Positions 1-8,115 of a stretch of 14,039 bases of DNA are shown piece by piece. The DNA comes from Dunaliella salina (Eukaryota > Chlorophyta > Chlorophyceae > Chlamydomonadales > Dunaliellaceae). The translations under genes and the position numbers were made by a program. The DNA is taken from assembly GCA_002284615.2 (NCBI GenBank), contig MU069590.1:318725-332763 (forward strand). The letters run 5' to 3'. The number at the start of each line of letters is the position of its first letter. The stretch's first letter is position 1. The notes beneath the pieces are model-generated. The model was not told where the DNA came from, did no database searches, and saw only the letters and a list, made by a program, of their open reading frames with translations.

Positions 1-745
1 GCATGCATTTGCATGCTTGGTCCTGGAGAGCAACTGACCCTCACATACTGTTTGTGTGGCTCAGCCAGAAGATCTCTTTCATGCCCAGTGTCATCTAATG
101 CCGGACAGTTTAGGGAAAAGAGGTCCTCCAAATCATTATTTGTCTTGCGCTGTCTTTTGCTTGGAAGGCTTGACAGGCATGTAAAAGATGCTACGTGCTT
201 GGCTGTTGAAGATGCTTTCAAAGGAGTTTTTTTTTTTTTTCTGTTCAGGTGACATAAGCAGGTCGCATAGGAGATTTTTTCCTCTGTCCAGGTAGCAATA
301 GAAAAAAGTGCTCCTCTCAGGATATTAAGCATGTGCTTTAACACACTATGCGCAAACAATTTATTCCGTGCAGCATGCACCTAGGGCCCGCACTACTTCT
401 CCCGGGAGAAGTAGTGCGAATGATGCATTTGGAATGTGCCCTTGCTACTGCTGAACTTAAGCAGCTGCTTCCTACTGGCTGTCCCCCTGCCCTTGCACAA
501 GGCCCTCACATCGAAATGATAAAAGCAACTGTCCCATCTCTTAATGCTCCTCCGGAGGGCCTGGGAAGTATCATTTTGTTGCTCAAACTTATCATGTAGT
601 TACAGGCTCCTTCCCGAAAATCTGTACCTGGATTGCTCAGATTCCAAGAAACTTGCTGCTTTTTTCCCTGAGGGGGCATTCATGCTCATTGTATCCATGC
701 ATGTCAGCAAGCATGGTAGTGTGGTTACCAACCCTGTGCAGTATC
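1..745. other. Unassigned sequence with no supportable gene
   Basis: Short open frames occur here (13-252, 348-599, start of 544-1125), but none has a recognisable domain and their composition looks like translated non-coding DNA. A run of 14 T at 227-240 followed by CTGTTCAG resembles a polypyrimidine tract plus 3' splice acceptor, but no flanking exon can be identified. The only clear structure is the palindrome at 389-418, listed separately. Confidence 0.5.
389..418. repeat. Perfect 30-bp palindrome
   Basis: The left arm CGCACTACTTCTCCC is followed directly by its exact reverse complement, with no spacer and the centre at 403/404. Pairing ends on both sides (C at 388, A at 419). As RNA or extruded DNA it would form a 15-bp stem with no loop beyond what geometry requires. 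A perfect palindrome of this size by chance in a window this short is unlikely. Its role is unknown; an insertion scar, a joined pair of element ends or a protein-binding site are all possible. Confidence 0.9.
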
Positions 746-982
746 CAGTGGCTTATGCTTGTCGCTATCCAGAAAAAGACACATGGAGCTTCCTTTTTTT
801 GGCGCAGACTCAATTCATTATAAACCAAGAACTGCGATGCTGCAAGGCTGGAAATAGAAATAAAATTTTGGCAGTGGCTTATGATGCTTGTCATTATCCA
901 CAAAAAGAGATATACATGGAGCCTCCTTTTTGGCGCGGATTGAATTCATTAAAAACCGAGTACTGCAGTGCTGCCAGGCTGG
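746..982. repeat. Diverged tandem duplication, unit about 126-129 bp
   Basis: Copy 1 (746 to about 851) and copy 2 (872 to about 982) align from CAGTGGCTTATG through the shared GGCTGG block. By eye roughly four of five bases match. The offset is 126 at the start, 129 after a 3-base insertion in copy 2, and about 131 at the end. Because the indels are small, an open frame (544-1125 +) runs through both copies and gives two similar stretches of about 35 residues. I do not take this as evidence of a gene. It is more likely an old non-coding duplication or a fragment of a dispersed repeat. Confidence 0.75.
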
Positions 983-1413
983 TGCGGCAGTTAGAAATGG
1001 CAGCAGCAGTGTGCAAACCTCTGAAAACATTTTTAGTGCAGAAGCCGTTTCTTTCTCTAGAACATAGGGCAGGGGCATATTGCATCCAGGAGCATTATAT
1101 ATATAGCATACCCTTGACCAACTAGAGGGTTCACAGGTTTTACATGAAAAAGGCTTATGGAAAATACTGTACACCTCCATGACAGTTTGCACCCCCTTTT
1201 TGCAGCAATTGAGTTTCTCCATTACGCATCAGTACGCACCCTGCTCAAGGTTTTTTCACACACCTTAATGCACTTTGCACACGCCCCTGAAAAACCCCAT
1301 TACCCATTGCGCATCCTTTGAAAAAAGATATATAATGCGCAATGGTTACATAGTGGTACTGTAATGACTGCTTGGCAAAGATGCAATTAAAATAATCAGG
1401 AAAGGTTTCAAAT
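983..1413. other. Unassigned sequence with no supportable gene
   Basis: No domain or RNA gene is recognised. The stretch is moderately AT-rich and contains the hairpin-forming inverted repeat at 1304-1345. Its right boundary is the likely 3' end of the minus-strand LINE. Confidence 0.45.
1304..1345. repeat. 11-bp perfect inverted repeat with 20-nt spacer
   Basis: CCATTGCGCAT at 1304-1314 is the exact reverse complement of ATGCGCAATGG at 1335-1345. The spacer is A/T-rich (GAAAAAAGATATATA). It could form a hairpin on either strand. No T run follows and no gene ends here, so it is not called a terminator. Confidence 0.7.
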
Positions 1414-1465
1414 TTACATGCAAGGTGTAAGGGACTACAAAAATAAGGCCTTCAAGGTACAAGGT

Positions 1466-2312
1466 CTACAAGGGAATATAACCTTCAGCCAGAAAGTTTG
1501 GCTGCTCGGTGTGGTGAAAGAAATCCATAAGCTCAGAGATGAAGTGAAAAGTCTGAGTATCTTGGTTTTGAAAGGAACGAGCTACACCCAGAGAGCAGGC
1601 ATCAGGAAAAGAAAGATCCCGTATCATTTGACACTACTCTGTGAGCAGGAAAGGCACTGAAAATACGTGCCTTTCCTTTCTTTCTTCTAAGACAACACAG
1701 GAAGTTGCAAGGACAAAGAAAGATGACGTGCTTCTCATCCTGCCATTGTTCTGAAACACATAAATCACATTGAGGTGCATGTCCATGCCAATGAGAAGTT
1801 TCAACTCAGAGTTTATGGGCGTGCAATCGGAAGCAAGCAATGTTCCTCTGCATATGCCTACCCAAATCCAAACGCAGATACCCAGGAGTATGGAGAGGTT
1901 TACCAAGGGCACAATTATGCCGGAAGGGAAGCGCTACCCAGTTATGGTACTTGGCTAACTTGTTTAAATGAGCACCATGTTCAGCCTGATCCTCAGTTGG
2001 CCACACGCTCCTATGCCTTTTCCGGAAATCAACCACAAAATCATTTATCCTAATGGGTTGGCCTGAGTACACGCAATGTGTGAAGTAGTTGCGCCTGTCC
2101 AATCCCTGAAAAGCAGATATAAACTCTGACGCCCAGCACTGTTTAGAGTTGCTACTCATGTCAATATCCGCTCCAAGCACCCTACGTAAAGTTGTGCTGT
2201 TGCAGGCAAGTGAGGCATTATAAAATCTGACAGCAGCTCGAAACCAATAGAATTGTAATGGTTCAAACCCACATTCACGCAACACAGACCAATTTGGTGT
2301 AGTCTTTTTCAC
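1466..2312 (-). pseudogene. C-terminal part of LINE family A copy 1, with CCHC zinc motif
   Basis: This continues directly from the RT fragment after a single in-frame TGA. It reads KKTTPNWSVLRECG, PLQFYWFRAAV and FRLHAHKL, then a second TGA at 1808-1806. The same frame then goes on to CDLC-x9-H-x4-C (first Cys pair at 1769-1758), the zinc-knuckle arrangement seen near the C-terminus of many LINE ORF2 proteins. A frameshift follows, and FISELMD (1543-1523) and NFLAEGY lead to a TAG at 1468-1466. The matching region of copy 2 has the same zinc spacing and the same FISELMD, which supports reading through the breaks. This region usually helps bind template RNA; that role is family knowledge, not visible here. 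Confidence 0.8.
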
Positions 2313-3014
2313 TCACAGAATTCGCTTTAGTAAACACAGGTGCACAGTCTGCAATGGGCAGGTCATCTCATCTCCTGGTCTCATAAACCTGGTACCCCAA
2401 ATTTGACTAGCATACATGCTAGCAGGGGGAGCATATGTCTTAGTCAACCAAAGCATGGTACGAGGCCTGCCTGCCAGCTTATATTCACCTGCAACGCGCC
2501 TAATACAACGACAACCAGCCAAGAAAGGCGCACATATATGTGCAGAATGGGCAAAGGGGTTAAATTGTTTCATAAACAGCACACCCGAATATTTGAATGA
2601 CTCAGCACGCACGAGCTGCTCGCCACCTAGGTTGAAAATAGGAACATTATTTCCTTTTAAATTGAAGGACACAACCTCAGACTTTGACACGTTGATAATT
2701 AATCCTTTGCTTTGCGCATACCCATGCAACTTATCCAACATGCGCTGAAGCTCAGTGGGATGATTGGCAGTGAAGCAGAGGTCATTCGCATACAACACAT
2801 GAGTTACATGAAAACCTCCAGCACCAGTAACTGCACCGCTAACATTCTCTGCCAGGCAGTCAACATCATTAATACATAAGGAAAATCGCAAAGGAGACAA
2901 TGGACAGCCTTGCTTAACCCCTAATCTAGGATACACATGTGCTCGCTTACACCCATTCACCGAGATGTACTCATCATTGTCATATGTCAGGCTTTTATTT
3001 TCTTTTTCTTGCAA
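2313..3014 (-). pseudogene. Reverse transcriptase domain fragment (RT motifs B to E), LINE family A copy 1
   Basis: The open frame holds RT palm motifs: GVKQGCPLSPLRFSL near residues 32-46 (motif B, the Q-G-x-P-L-S signature of non-LTR RTs) and LYANDL near residues 74-79, where YADD is expected. The change at residue 77 (codon AAT, 2784-2786) replaces the first catalytic aspartate with asparagine, so the polymerase would be dead even without the stops. Downstream are the thumb-like KYSGVLF and the ASQIWGTRF region. The frame ends in TGA at 2315-2313, but the homology continues in the same frame with VKKTTPNW, so this is an internal stop. The first few residues (MQEKENKS) lie upstream of the similarity and are probably not element sequence. 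Confidence 0.85.
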
Positions 3015-3290
3015 ATATGTCTAGCAAACGCCTGTCCTATGCGCATTCAAGTGTGCAATGAAAGGGAGCGTTCTACCTGTTTCAGGGGTTTGCTCCATGC
3101 ACTCCAGGGCATTGTTGTCTCGGAAATCCTCTGTGTGCTCTCTTGTTCAAAACGGGAGTCTGCTGAGGAAGGCCCAGAGCTTCAGAAAAAGCAGCAAAAC
3201 TGAAGCTCTGAGCCAAAAACTGGAAACTCCTGGGGTAAGTTTGGGGTAAGTAAACTGGAAACTCCTGGGTTAAGCACTCTTAAGAGAGGC
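3015..3290. other. Unassigned sequence between two LINEs
   Basis: Short frames here have no recognisable product. The stretch contains an 11-bp perfect inverted repeat (CAGAGCTTCAG at 3175-3185 and its complement at 3200-3210, 14-nt spacer) and the short direct repeat listed next. Confidence 0.45.
3217..3274. repeat. Short direct repeat, 23 bp at 35-bp spacing
   Basis: AAACTGGAAACTCCTGGGG-TAAG at 3217-3239 recurs at 3252-3274 with one base changed (GGGG to GGGT). The 12 bases between them also echo the end of the unit (GTTTGGGGTAAG). This looks like a recent local duplication. Confidence 0.8.
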
Positions 3291-3323
3291 ATGGCGAGCA
3301 ACAACCCTCCAGATCCCCACTAG
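3291..3323 (+). repeat. Scrap of LINE family B 3' coding end
   Basis: The 20 bases ACAACCCTCCAGATCCCCAC at 3301-3320 recur exactly at 12613-12632. In both places they are preceded by a near-identical ATG-GC- context and encode M-A-(S/D)-N-(N)-PPDPH. At 12606 they form the last residues of the family B LINE, followed by three more codons and a stop; here TAG follows at once. This is most simply a relic of a second family B copy whose upstream part has been lost, or that was truncated on insertion. The 3' flanks show only weak likeness. Confidence 0.6.
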
Positions 3324-3582
3324 ATCTGTTTCTGGCTCTCTTCTAGGCTAGCTGTGTCTAGTGTAGGTTCTGAGGGCCTTCTGGTGAGGCCACTGCTTCC
3401 TTTCTAGCCTGCTAGCTTGTTAGTGGACCTTCCCTTATTGCATGCGGCCTCTGGTTTGCGTTGACTATTTTTTCTTTGGGTGCACCCCCTTGTTAACGTT
3501 GTGTTGAGCCCCAAGTAGGCACCAACTGCCAAGTCCATGCACTGAACAACTTGATAGGCCAGCGGCTCATATCTCCTTTACT
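3324..3582. other. Unassigned sequence, possibly LINE B 3' UTR relic
   Basis: No gene is seen. TGCTTCCTTT(C)TAGCCT near 3391-3409 resembles TGCTTCCTTTTTAGCCT near 10984-11000, inside the element nested in LINE B. The match is short and may be chance, but it hints that the stretch derives from retroelement 3' sequence. Confidence 0.35.
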
Positions 3583-4885
3583 TCTCCTGGATTTGATTGT
3601 TTAGCTGCAGCTTCTATCAATTATGCGACTGCGGTGCGCCCGCAGGCCAATGGCCGGGGCACTGAGAGGGTGATTGTGCTGGTGCCATATATTGCCCGGC
3701 TTTTCAAGCTTTTCTATGACAAGGCTCGCATCCCTGATTGTTGAAAGAAGGCTAAGCTGACCCCCTTGCCAAGGGGTACAGTGTACAAACAGGGACCCCT
3801 CCTCCTTGAACCTAACATCTACGGCATGCTGGCTGTTAGTGGCGCAATGTACCGCTTGTATGCTAATGTGATTCGTTCCCTTGTCATAGGCTGGTGCGTA
3901 GCGTCGAATAAGATTCCTGGCACACAATTCGGTTTCTACCCAGGCAGGAAAATCCTCCAGCCCATCTACATTTTAAGCACCTATAGCATGCTGCACACAC
4001 GATCCAGCCTGGGTGATCTAGCCGGCTACACACAGCATTCATTGACTTTGAGCAAGCCTGCGATACCATCCCTAGGCAGGCACTCTGGCAGCACCTGCAG
4101 CACACACGCATGCCTACTCCTCTCTTGTCCATCATTAAAAATATGTACGATGCTGATGAGTGTATTTTGAGGGATGGACAGAAGAAGACTGCTTGGGTGA
4201 ACCCTACAAAAGATGTAAAGCAGGGATGCCCTTTGTCCTCTCTGCTTTTCTCTTTGTATGTGAATGGCATTCATGAAATTGCGGAAAGGGTGCAAGGCGC
4301 TGTCACGGGTACCGCTGAGTTCCATGTGACGCACATGCTGTACGCTGATGACCTGACTCTGATGGCCAATGATCCTCTTGCTTTGCAGGCCATGCTGAAC
4401 CGCTTGCATGCGTATGCTCAGCGGAAGCACTTAATTACCAACACCGCTGAGTCTGAGGTAGTTCACTTCAAATCCTCATGGTCAGATCTGCCTGTGTTTC
4501 ATGCTGGGGGGGTGCAACTGGCACACAAGGAGTCTTTTAAGTACCTCGGCATGATGTTTCAAAAGCGCATGAGCATGACTAAGTCCTCTGAGCATGCTAC
4601 TGGTCTGTTCGTGGCGTCTGCTTTTTGGGTCCGTCAATTTGTTCGTGAGCACTCTCTGGCAAATAGGCCATATGCCTCTCTGTGGCTTGGGAAGACGTAT
4701 GTGGTTCCGGCTGGACTGTATGCAGGGTAGGTGTGGGGAACTGAGTACATTAAAGAGGGCAAGGCACATGAGCTATCTTAAAAGCACGCAGGGTCCTAAA
4801 CGCACCACTCCAAACTGGGCTGTTTTGCGGGAGTGTGGTCATCAGCCGCTGCAGTTTTACTGGTTCAGGTCTGTTGTTAAAATGT
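3583..4885 (+). pseudogene. Reverse transcriptase domain of LINE family A copy 2
   Basis: The RT catalyses target-primed cDNA synthesis in intact relatives. Visible landmarks in order are SPGFD, LPYIARLF-like LVPYIARLFKLFYDKARIPDC, LAVSGAMYRLYANV, TQFGFYPGRK, IDFEQACDTIPR (motif A), KQGCPLSS (motif B), HMLYADDLTLMAND (motif C, both catalytic Asp kept) and FKYLGMMF (motif D/E). Segment frames are 3583 to about 4026, then about 4029-4730, then the frame covering TTPNWAVLRECGHQPLQFYWFR up to about 4886. The stop at 4728-4730 falls inside YAG-stop-VWGTEY; the minus-strand copy reads YASQIWGT at that point. The catalytic residues survive, but the frame does not. Confidence 0.88.
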
Positions 4886-5268
4886 ATGCCCTCCAACATG
4901 CCCTGCTTGACCCATCCTATCCACCCCACGACATGCTCTGCCAATCCTTCACAAGCTGAATCCAATGCATCAAGACGCACTGAATCACCTCAACCAGCTC
5001 GAATTCACTTGTGCCAAACTCCCAAACAGGCTCAATCACCTCTGTGGAAAATCCGCTAGAGCAGCTGTCGAGGACCTTGCAACTGACATTGTCAACCTAC
5101 TCCGGGAATGCCACAACACTGCACTTACAATCTGCAGTACCAAAACAAAAACAACGAATAACAGACACTTCCAAACCAGACAAATTAACGAACGCCGCAG
5201 GTACCTCTGTCACATGCTAAAACAGTTGCGCTACTTGTTAAGACCATGACCGCTCCTCCAGAGCACCC
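4886..5268 (+). pseudogene. Foreign coding segment inside LINE A copy 2
   Basis: After FRSVVKMY the alignment to copy 1 stops. It resumes about 380 bp later at SLQELLDSFVEAVRQG (5269 on). Copy 1 spans the gap with about 45 residues, so this segment replaces some 135 bp with roughly 380 bp. The segment is itself protein-like. The frame 4965-5249 reads with NQLEFTCAKLPNRLN, LLRECHNTALTIC, FQTRQINERRRYLCHMLK and LRYLLRP, and a one-base frame change near 4950 joins it to LLDPSYPPHDMLCQSFT. It resembles the linker between endonuclease and RT in some LINE ORF2 proteins, but I cannot name the family. Template switching during reverse transcription, or a later insertion and deletion, would explain it. 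The exact borders are uncertain by tens of bases. Confidence 0.55.
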
Positions 5269-5909
5269 ATAGCCTTCAAGAACTCCTTGATTCCTTTGTT
5301 GAAGCTGTGCGGCAGGGTACACCTATTTCTATTCAAGAGTTCACTGCTGACCTAAGGCACAGGTTGCGGGCAGTGTGGAGAGATGTTGAGGGAGTAAACC
5401 CTCGGGAGACTTACAGTAAATTGGCAACCTATCAAACTTTGTTTGCAGTGCCTTTTGACCACAATGTGCGTGCCCCAGCCCGCTTACCGAGACACATGCA
5501 TTTGGATCTGTCTCAACATGTCGTAAGGAATGTTAGCCGTTTCAGACTTAGGGCACACAGGTTGAAGGTGGAGACAGCGGCTTGGGATTCTCGAACCTCT
5601 CTCGTGTGTGATTGCTGCTCTAGTGCTGAGATTCAGGATGAAGTCCATGCCCTTTTGACGTGCAGAAACGCAGCTGTTTGTGATTTGAGGAGAAAGTATG
5701 CTTACCTGTTCAACTGCTTCTCAGGTGTTTTTTCAATGGAACAACCTTATATACAGCAAGTTAGTGTCCAGGGTGTGCAGGATTTCCTCTTGCAACACAA
5801 CAACAAGCTTTATTTGTTTATTTCTGAGCTTATGGATATTATGTTGGCTGGCGAGGACCAGTCACAGGCTGATCAGTCGAACAATCTGGCTGAAGGTCCC
5901 CAAATGTAA
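5269..5909 (+). pseudogene. C-terminal region of LINE family A copy 2, with CCHC zinc motif
   Basis: The frame runs openly from about 5269 to a TAA at 5907-5909. It contains FTADLRHRLRAVW, the LPRHMHLDLSQHVVRNVSRFRLRAH block matched by copy 1, and a zinc motif CDCC-x9-H-x4-C around 5611-5667. LRRKYAYLF and FISELMDIM follow. It ends in an acidic, Gln/Asn-rich tail. Spacing of the zinc ligands is identical in both copies. The stop codon lies inside the TGTAAATC 3' end, so coding and 3' terminus overlap. This stretch has no frame break, unlike the rest of the element. Confidence 0.82.
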
Positions 5910-5930
5910 ATCTAAATCTAAATCTAAATC
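5905..5930 (+). repeat. LINE A 3' terminus: TGTAA followed by (TAAATC)4
   Basis: TGTAA at 5905-5909 overlaps four perfect TAAATC units at 5907-5930, after which the sequence changes abruptly. Short tandem repeats instead of poly(A) at the 3' end are typical of several LINE clades that prime with slippage. TGTAA is the usual chlorophyte polyadenylation signal; whether it acts as one here is inference. The minus-strand copy ends in the similar TGTAAATTTGAAAC. Confidence 0.8.
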
Positions 5931-6541
5931 AAGAACTCCTCCTGCGCAATAAATACAGTCCCAGCCTGCGACAGGCCCTCAAACCATTGTGCAGTTTCCC
6001 CAGAGGTGGGCAACGGGCCCAAATCGCTGGAAATGTTCTTTCCCACCATTATTTTCCGAATCGGACCATGACAACCATTATAATACCAATAAAAACTATG
6101 TCCACCAAAAAAGAAGGAAGTCGGAGGACCCCAGATTACTCTCCTGGCCTCAGATCACCCTAAAATGGCCCACAGCTCCACCTTGGGAAGGAGGTCAAAC
6201 TTGACCTCTTTGGCACCCCTAGTGCTGGATTTTTTCGAAGGGAAATGGTTGAAATTCAGTATCTGACCAACCACTGTGTCTTTTCACTCCATTTTTTGCA
6301 ATGATATTTTTTATTACAAGGACTCCAAATCACTAAAAATCACTCATTTTGGTGCTCTGGCTGGTCAGATATGATGAGTGCCTACCCAAAAAATGGGGTT
6401 CGCGTTTGGGCAAGTAGCAGAAGTGGCCCTGAGTAGCACCTTTCAAATTCAGGAGCTAAAAATAGCCTGTGACCATTACCATTTGATGTCAAGCACAAAA
6501 AGTGCCAAGCGGGGCCACCTTGCCAAGGGAACATTTTATAA
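5931..6541. other. Unassigned sequence between two LINEs
   Basis: I looked here for an apurinic-type endonuclease domain, which would be expected upstream of the LINE B RT, and found none. The open frames 5989-6204 and 6378-6587 have no family signature. An imperfect 14-bp inverted repeat (6260-6273 with 6358-6371, 13 of 14 pairing) brackets about 84 bp, but it has no clear target-site duplication and is not called a MITE. The stretch may be a decayed 5' part of LINE B or unrelated sequence. Confidence 0.45.
6260..6371. repeat. Imperfect 14-bp inverted repeat
   Basis: TATCTGACCAACCA at 6260-6273 pairs with TGGCTGGTCAGATA at 6358-6371, with one mismatch. The inside is A/T-rich and includes a repeated TCACTMAAA-like word. 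It is too short and too isolated to assign to a transposon. Confidence 0.55.
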
Positions 6542-8115
6542 GTACCCCTATTCGAGGCCTTCGTCGCCTACCTCTGGCAGTTCCTAAAAAAGGAAAGGCA
6601 AAACAAATGCCCCTCCAACCTGCCCCCTCTCAATCTAATTGAATCCACCTATCATGAAATCAAGCAAGAAATTAACAGTATAGACATGTCACACAGTAAC
6701 AAGTCTCAGCAGAAAGCAAAGAAGGCCCAGCAAAAAGCCACTGCCAAACATCCATCCCTGGCTAATCAGCAAATTTTCAAAGCCTCCCATAGTCAGCCCT
6801 CCAACCTCTCGGCCCTAGAAGATCAGCGTACCAAGACAGTCCATACAGAACCCAACAAGATTGCAAACATCGTAGAAGACTTCTTCACGAAAAGCATGAT
6901 GGCTCCCAATATCAAAACAGGAAAATATTTGCCCAATGACTCTCAGGCCAAGCAGGATTATCCATGGTCCAGCAGTCATAATTATGACTCCTTCCATCTC
7001 GAAACACCCATCACCAGAGAGGAAACCACGACAAACTGCAAGCGCAAATGGGTCCACGACTCTATCCTTGATAAATGTAACTTTCACGGCTGTATCAAGT
7101 CCCTAACTAACAACAAATCTCCAGGTCCAGATGGACTTGTCAATGAGCTCCTTAAAGCCTTGCCTTTACAATACAAAAACATCCTCCAAAAACTTTTCAC
7201 TATCATGTGGACAACAGGAATTACTCCTAAATCCTGGAAAGTTAGCGACACGATTCTTATCCACAAACAAAAGGGACCAGAGACTGATATTCCTCCATAC
7301 AGGCCAATAGGCCTCGCCAATACTCTCTATAAACTCTGGACGCGCTTAATAACCAACACACTGTATGAATATGCAGAAGAGCACTCCATTCTCAGCGACA
7401 TGCAAGCTGGATTCCGCAAAAAGAAAGACACAATGCAGCAACTACAAAATTTAATCATGGTTCTAGAAGATGCAAAGATATTTAACCAAGATATCTATGC
7501 CCTTTTTGCGGACCTCTGCCTTCAATACCACCGTGGTATCAGTGACTGACCATGACAAGCTACTCATTATTATGTACGACCTGGGTTTCCCCACGGATGC
7601 AATTGGTGTGGTCAAAAACCTGTACCACCAAGCGAGCACACAAGTTAGGCTCCCTACAGGAGACTACACCTCTGAAATTCCTGTAGAAAGAGGCACCATT
7701 CAAGGAGACACACTTTCTCTCTTCCTTTTCCTCATCTCCATTGAACCCCTGCTCTGCTGGCTGCACGCTGGTACCCGGGTCTACAAACATGCGTGCACCC
7801 CTTCCGCATCCCCACTGCAAGAAAAAGTCAAAAATACAACTAGCAGTGGAGCCTTTGCTGATGATCTCATCTGCCTTGTAAACACTTTCCAAAGCCTTGA
7901 ACTTCAAGTCAAAAAAACTCACGCTATGCAGACTGGGCACATCTTATCATTTCTTGTAATAAAACTAAAGTTACCTGCATTTTGCACAGCAAAGAGAGCT
8001 CACAGTTGCGAGGCAACACAAACGTATCAGACTTTGCCAGCATTTACTCACAGGAAGGATTCTGGCGCAATGCCAATCTGCTCAATTCATGCGACCAGAG
8101 GAACCTTTCCGTTAC
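6542..8115 (+). pseudogene. Reverse transcriptase domain of LINE family B
   Basis: The frame is open from 6542 (after a TAA at 6539) without an obvious start. A basic Lys/Gln-rich linker (about 6686-6760) is followed by NNKSPGPDGLVNELL (RT motif 0/1, about 7109-7150), SDTILIHKQKG, YRPIGLANTLYKLWTRLI (motif 2) and QAGFRKKKDTMQQL. Motif A is split by a frameshift near 7510: ALFADL in one frame, TSAFNT then DHDKLL in the next. Motif B reads GTIQGDTLSLFLF, with Leu where Pro is usual, and motif C is FADD at 7854-7865. From about 7920 to 8115 the similarity moves to another frame (ADWAHLIISCNKTKV, then FRYSGVSITP) before returning. It is a clear non-LTR-type RT, but badly broken. Confidence 0.85.

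Larger units (their letters stand above)
1414..3014 (-). mobile_element. LINE family A, copy 1: 5'-truncated, degenerate non-LTR retrotransposon
   Basis: This minus-strand element covers the middle of an RT domain through to the C-terminal zinc motif and a short 3' end. It aligns in protein with the plus-strand element at 3583-5930 along its length. Shared landmarks are KQGCPLS, GAVTG-x-FHVTH, KYxG-xx-F, TTPNW-x-VLRECG, PLQFYWFR, FRL-x-AH and FISELMD. Similarity begins around 2990 (YDNDEYI), so the N-terminal half of RT and any endonuclease are missing, as expected from incomplete reverse transcription. The probable 3' end has TGTAAATTTGAAAC on the minus strand at about 1418-1405, close to the TGTAAATCTAAATC end of the other copy. 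Two stops and at least one frameshift break the frame. It is non-functional. Confidence 0.88.
3583..5930 (+). mobile_element. LINE family A, copy 2: 5'-truncated, degenerate non-LTR retrotransposon
   Basis: Protein similarity begins with SPGFD at 3583 (RT motif 0/1 region) and runs through RT motifs A (FIDFEQACDTI, about 4038-4070), B (KQGCPLSSLLF) and C (YADD, 4341-4352). It continues through the TTPNWAVLRECG block, a C-terminal CCHC motif and a tail of (TAAATC)4. No endonuclease is present, so the copy is 5'-truncated. It is broken by a TGA at about 3726-3730, a frameshift near 4026, a TAG at 4728-4730 (where copy 1 has Q, so CAG to TAG), a deletion with a frame change near 4760 and a foreign segment at about 4886-5268. 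Copies 1 and 2 are diverged, roughly half identical in the C-terminal region by eye, so they come from different subfamilies or are old. Confidence 0.9.

Noticed and set aside
227..250. T14 tract followed by CTGTTCAG as an intron 3' end
   Set aside because: It resembles a splice acceptor, but no donor, branch context or exon with protein similarity is present.
544..1125. 193-codon open frame on the plus strand
   Set aside because: It has no recognisable domain, runs through a non-coding-looking tandem duplication, and has overlapping open frames of similar quality on the other strand.
6260..6371. Second MITE
   Set aside because: The inverted repeat is only 14 bp with a mismatch, and no matching target-site duplication flanks it.
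5931..6541. Endonuclease domain of LINE B
   Set aside because: I looked in the plus-strand frames for APE-type or REL-type signatures and found none; the frames break often and have no alignable motif.
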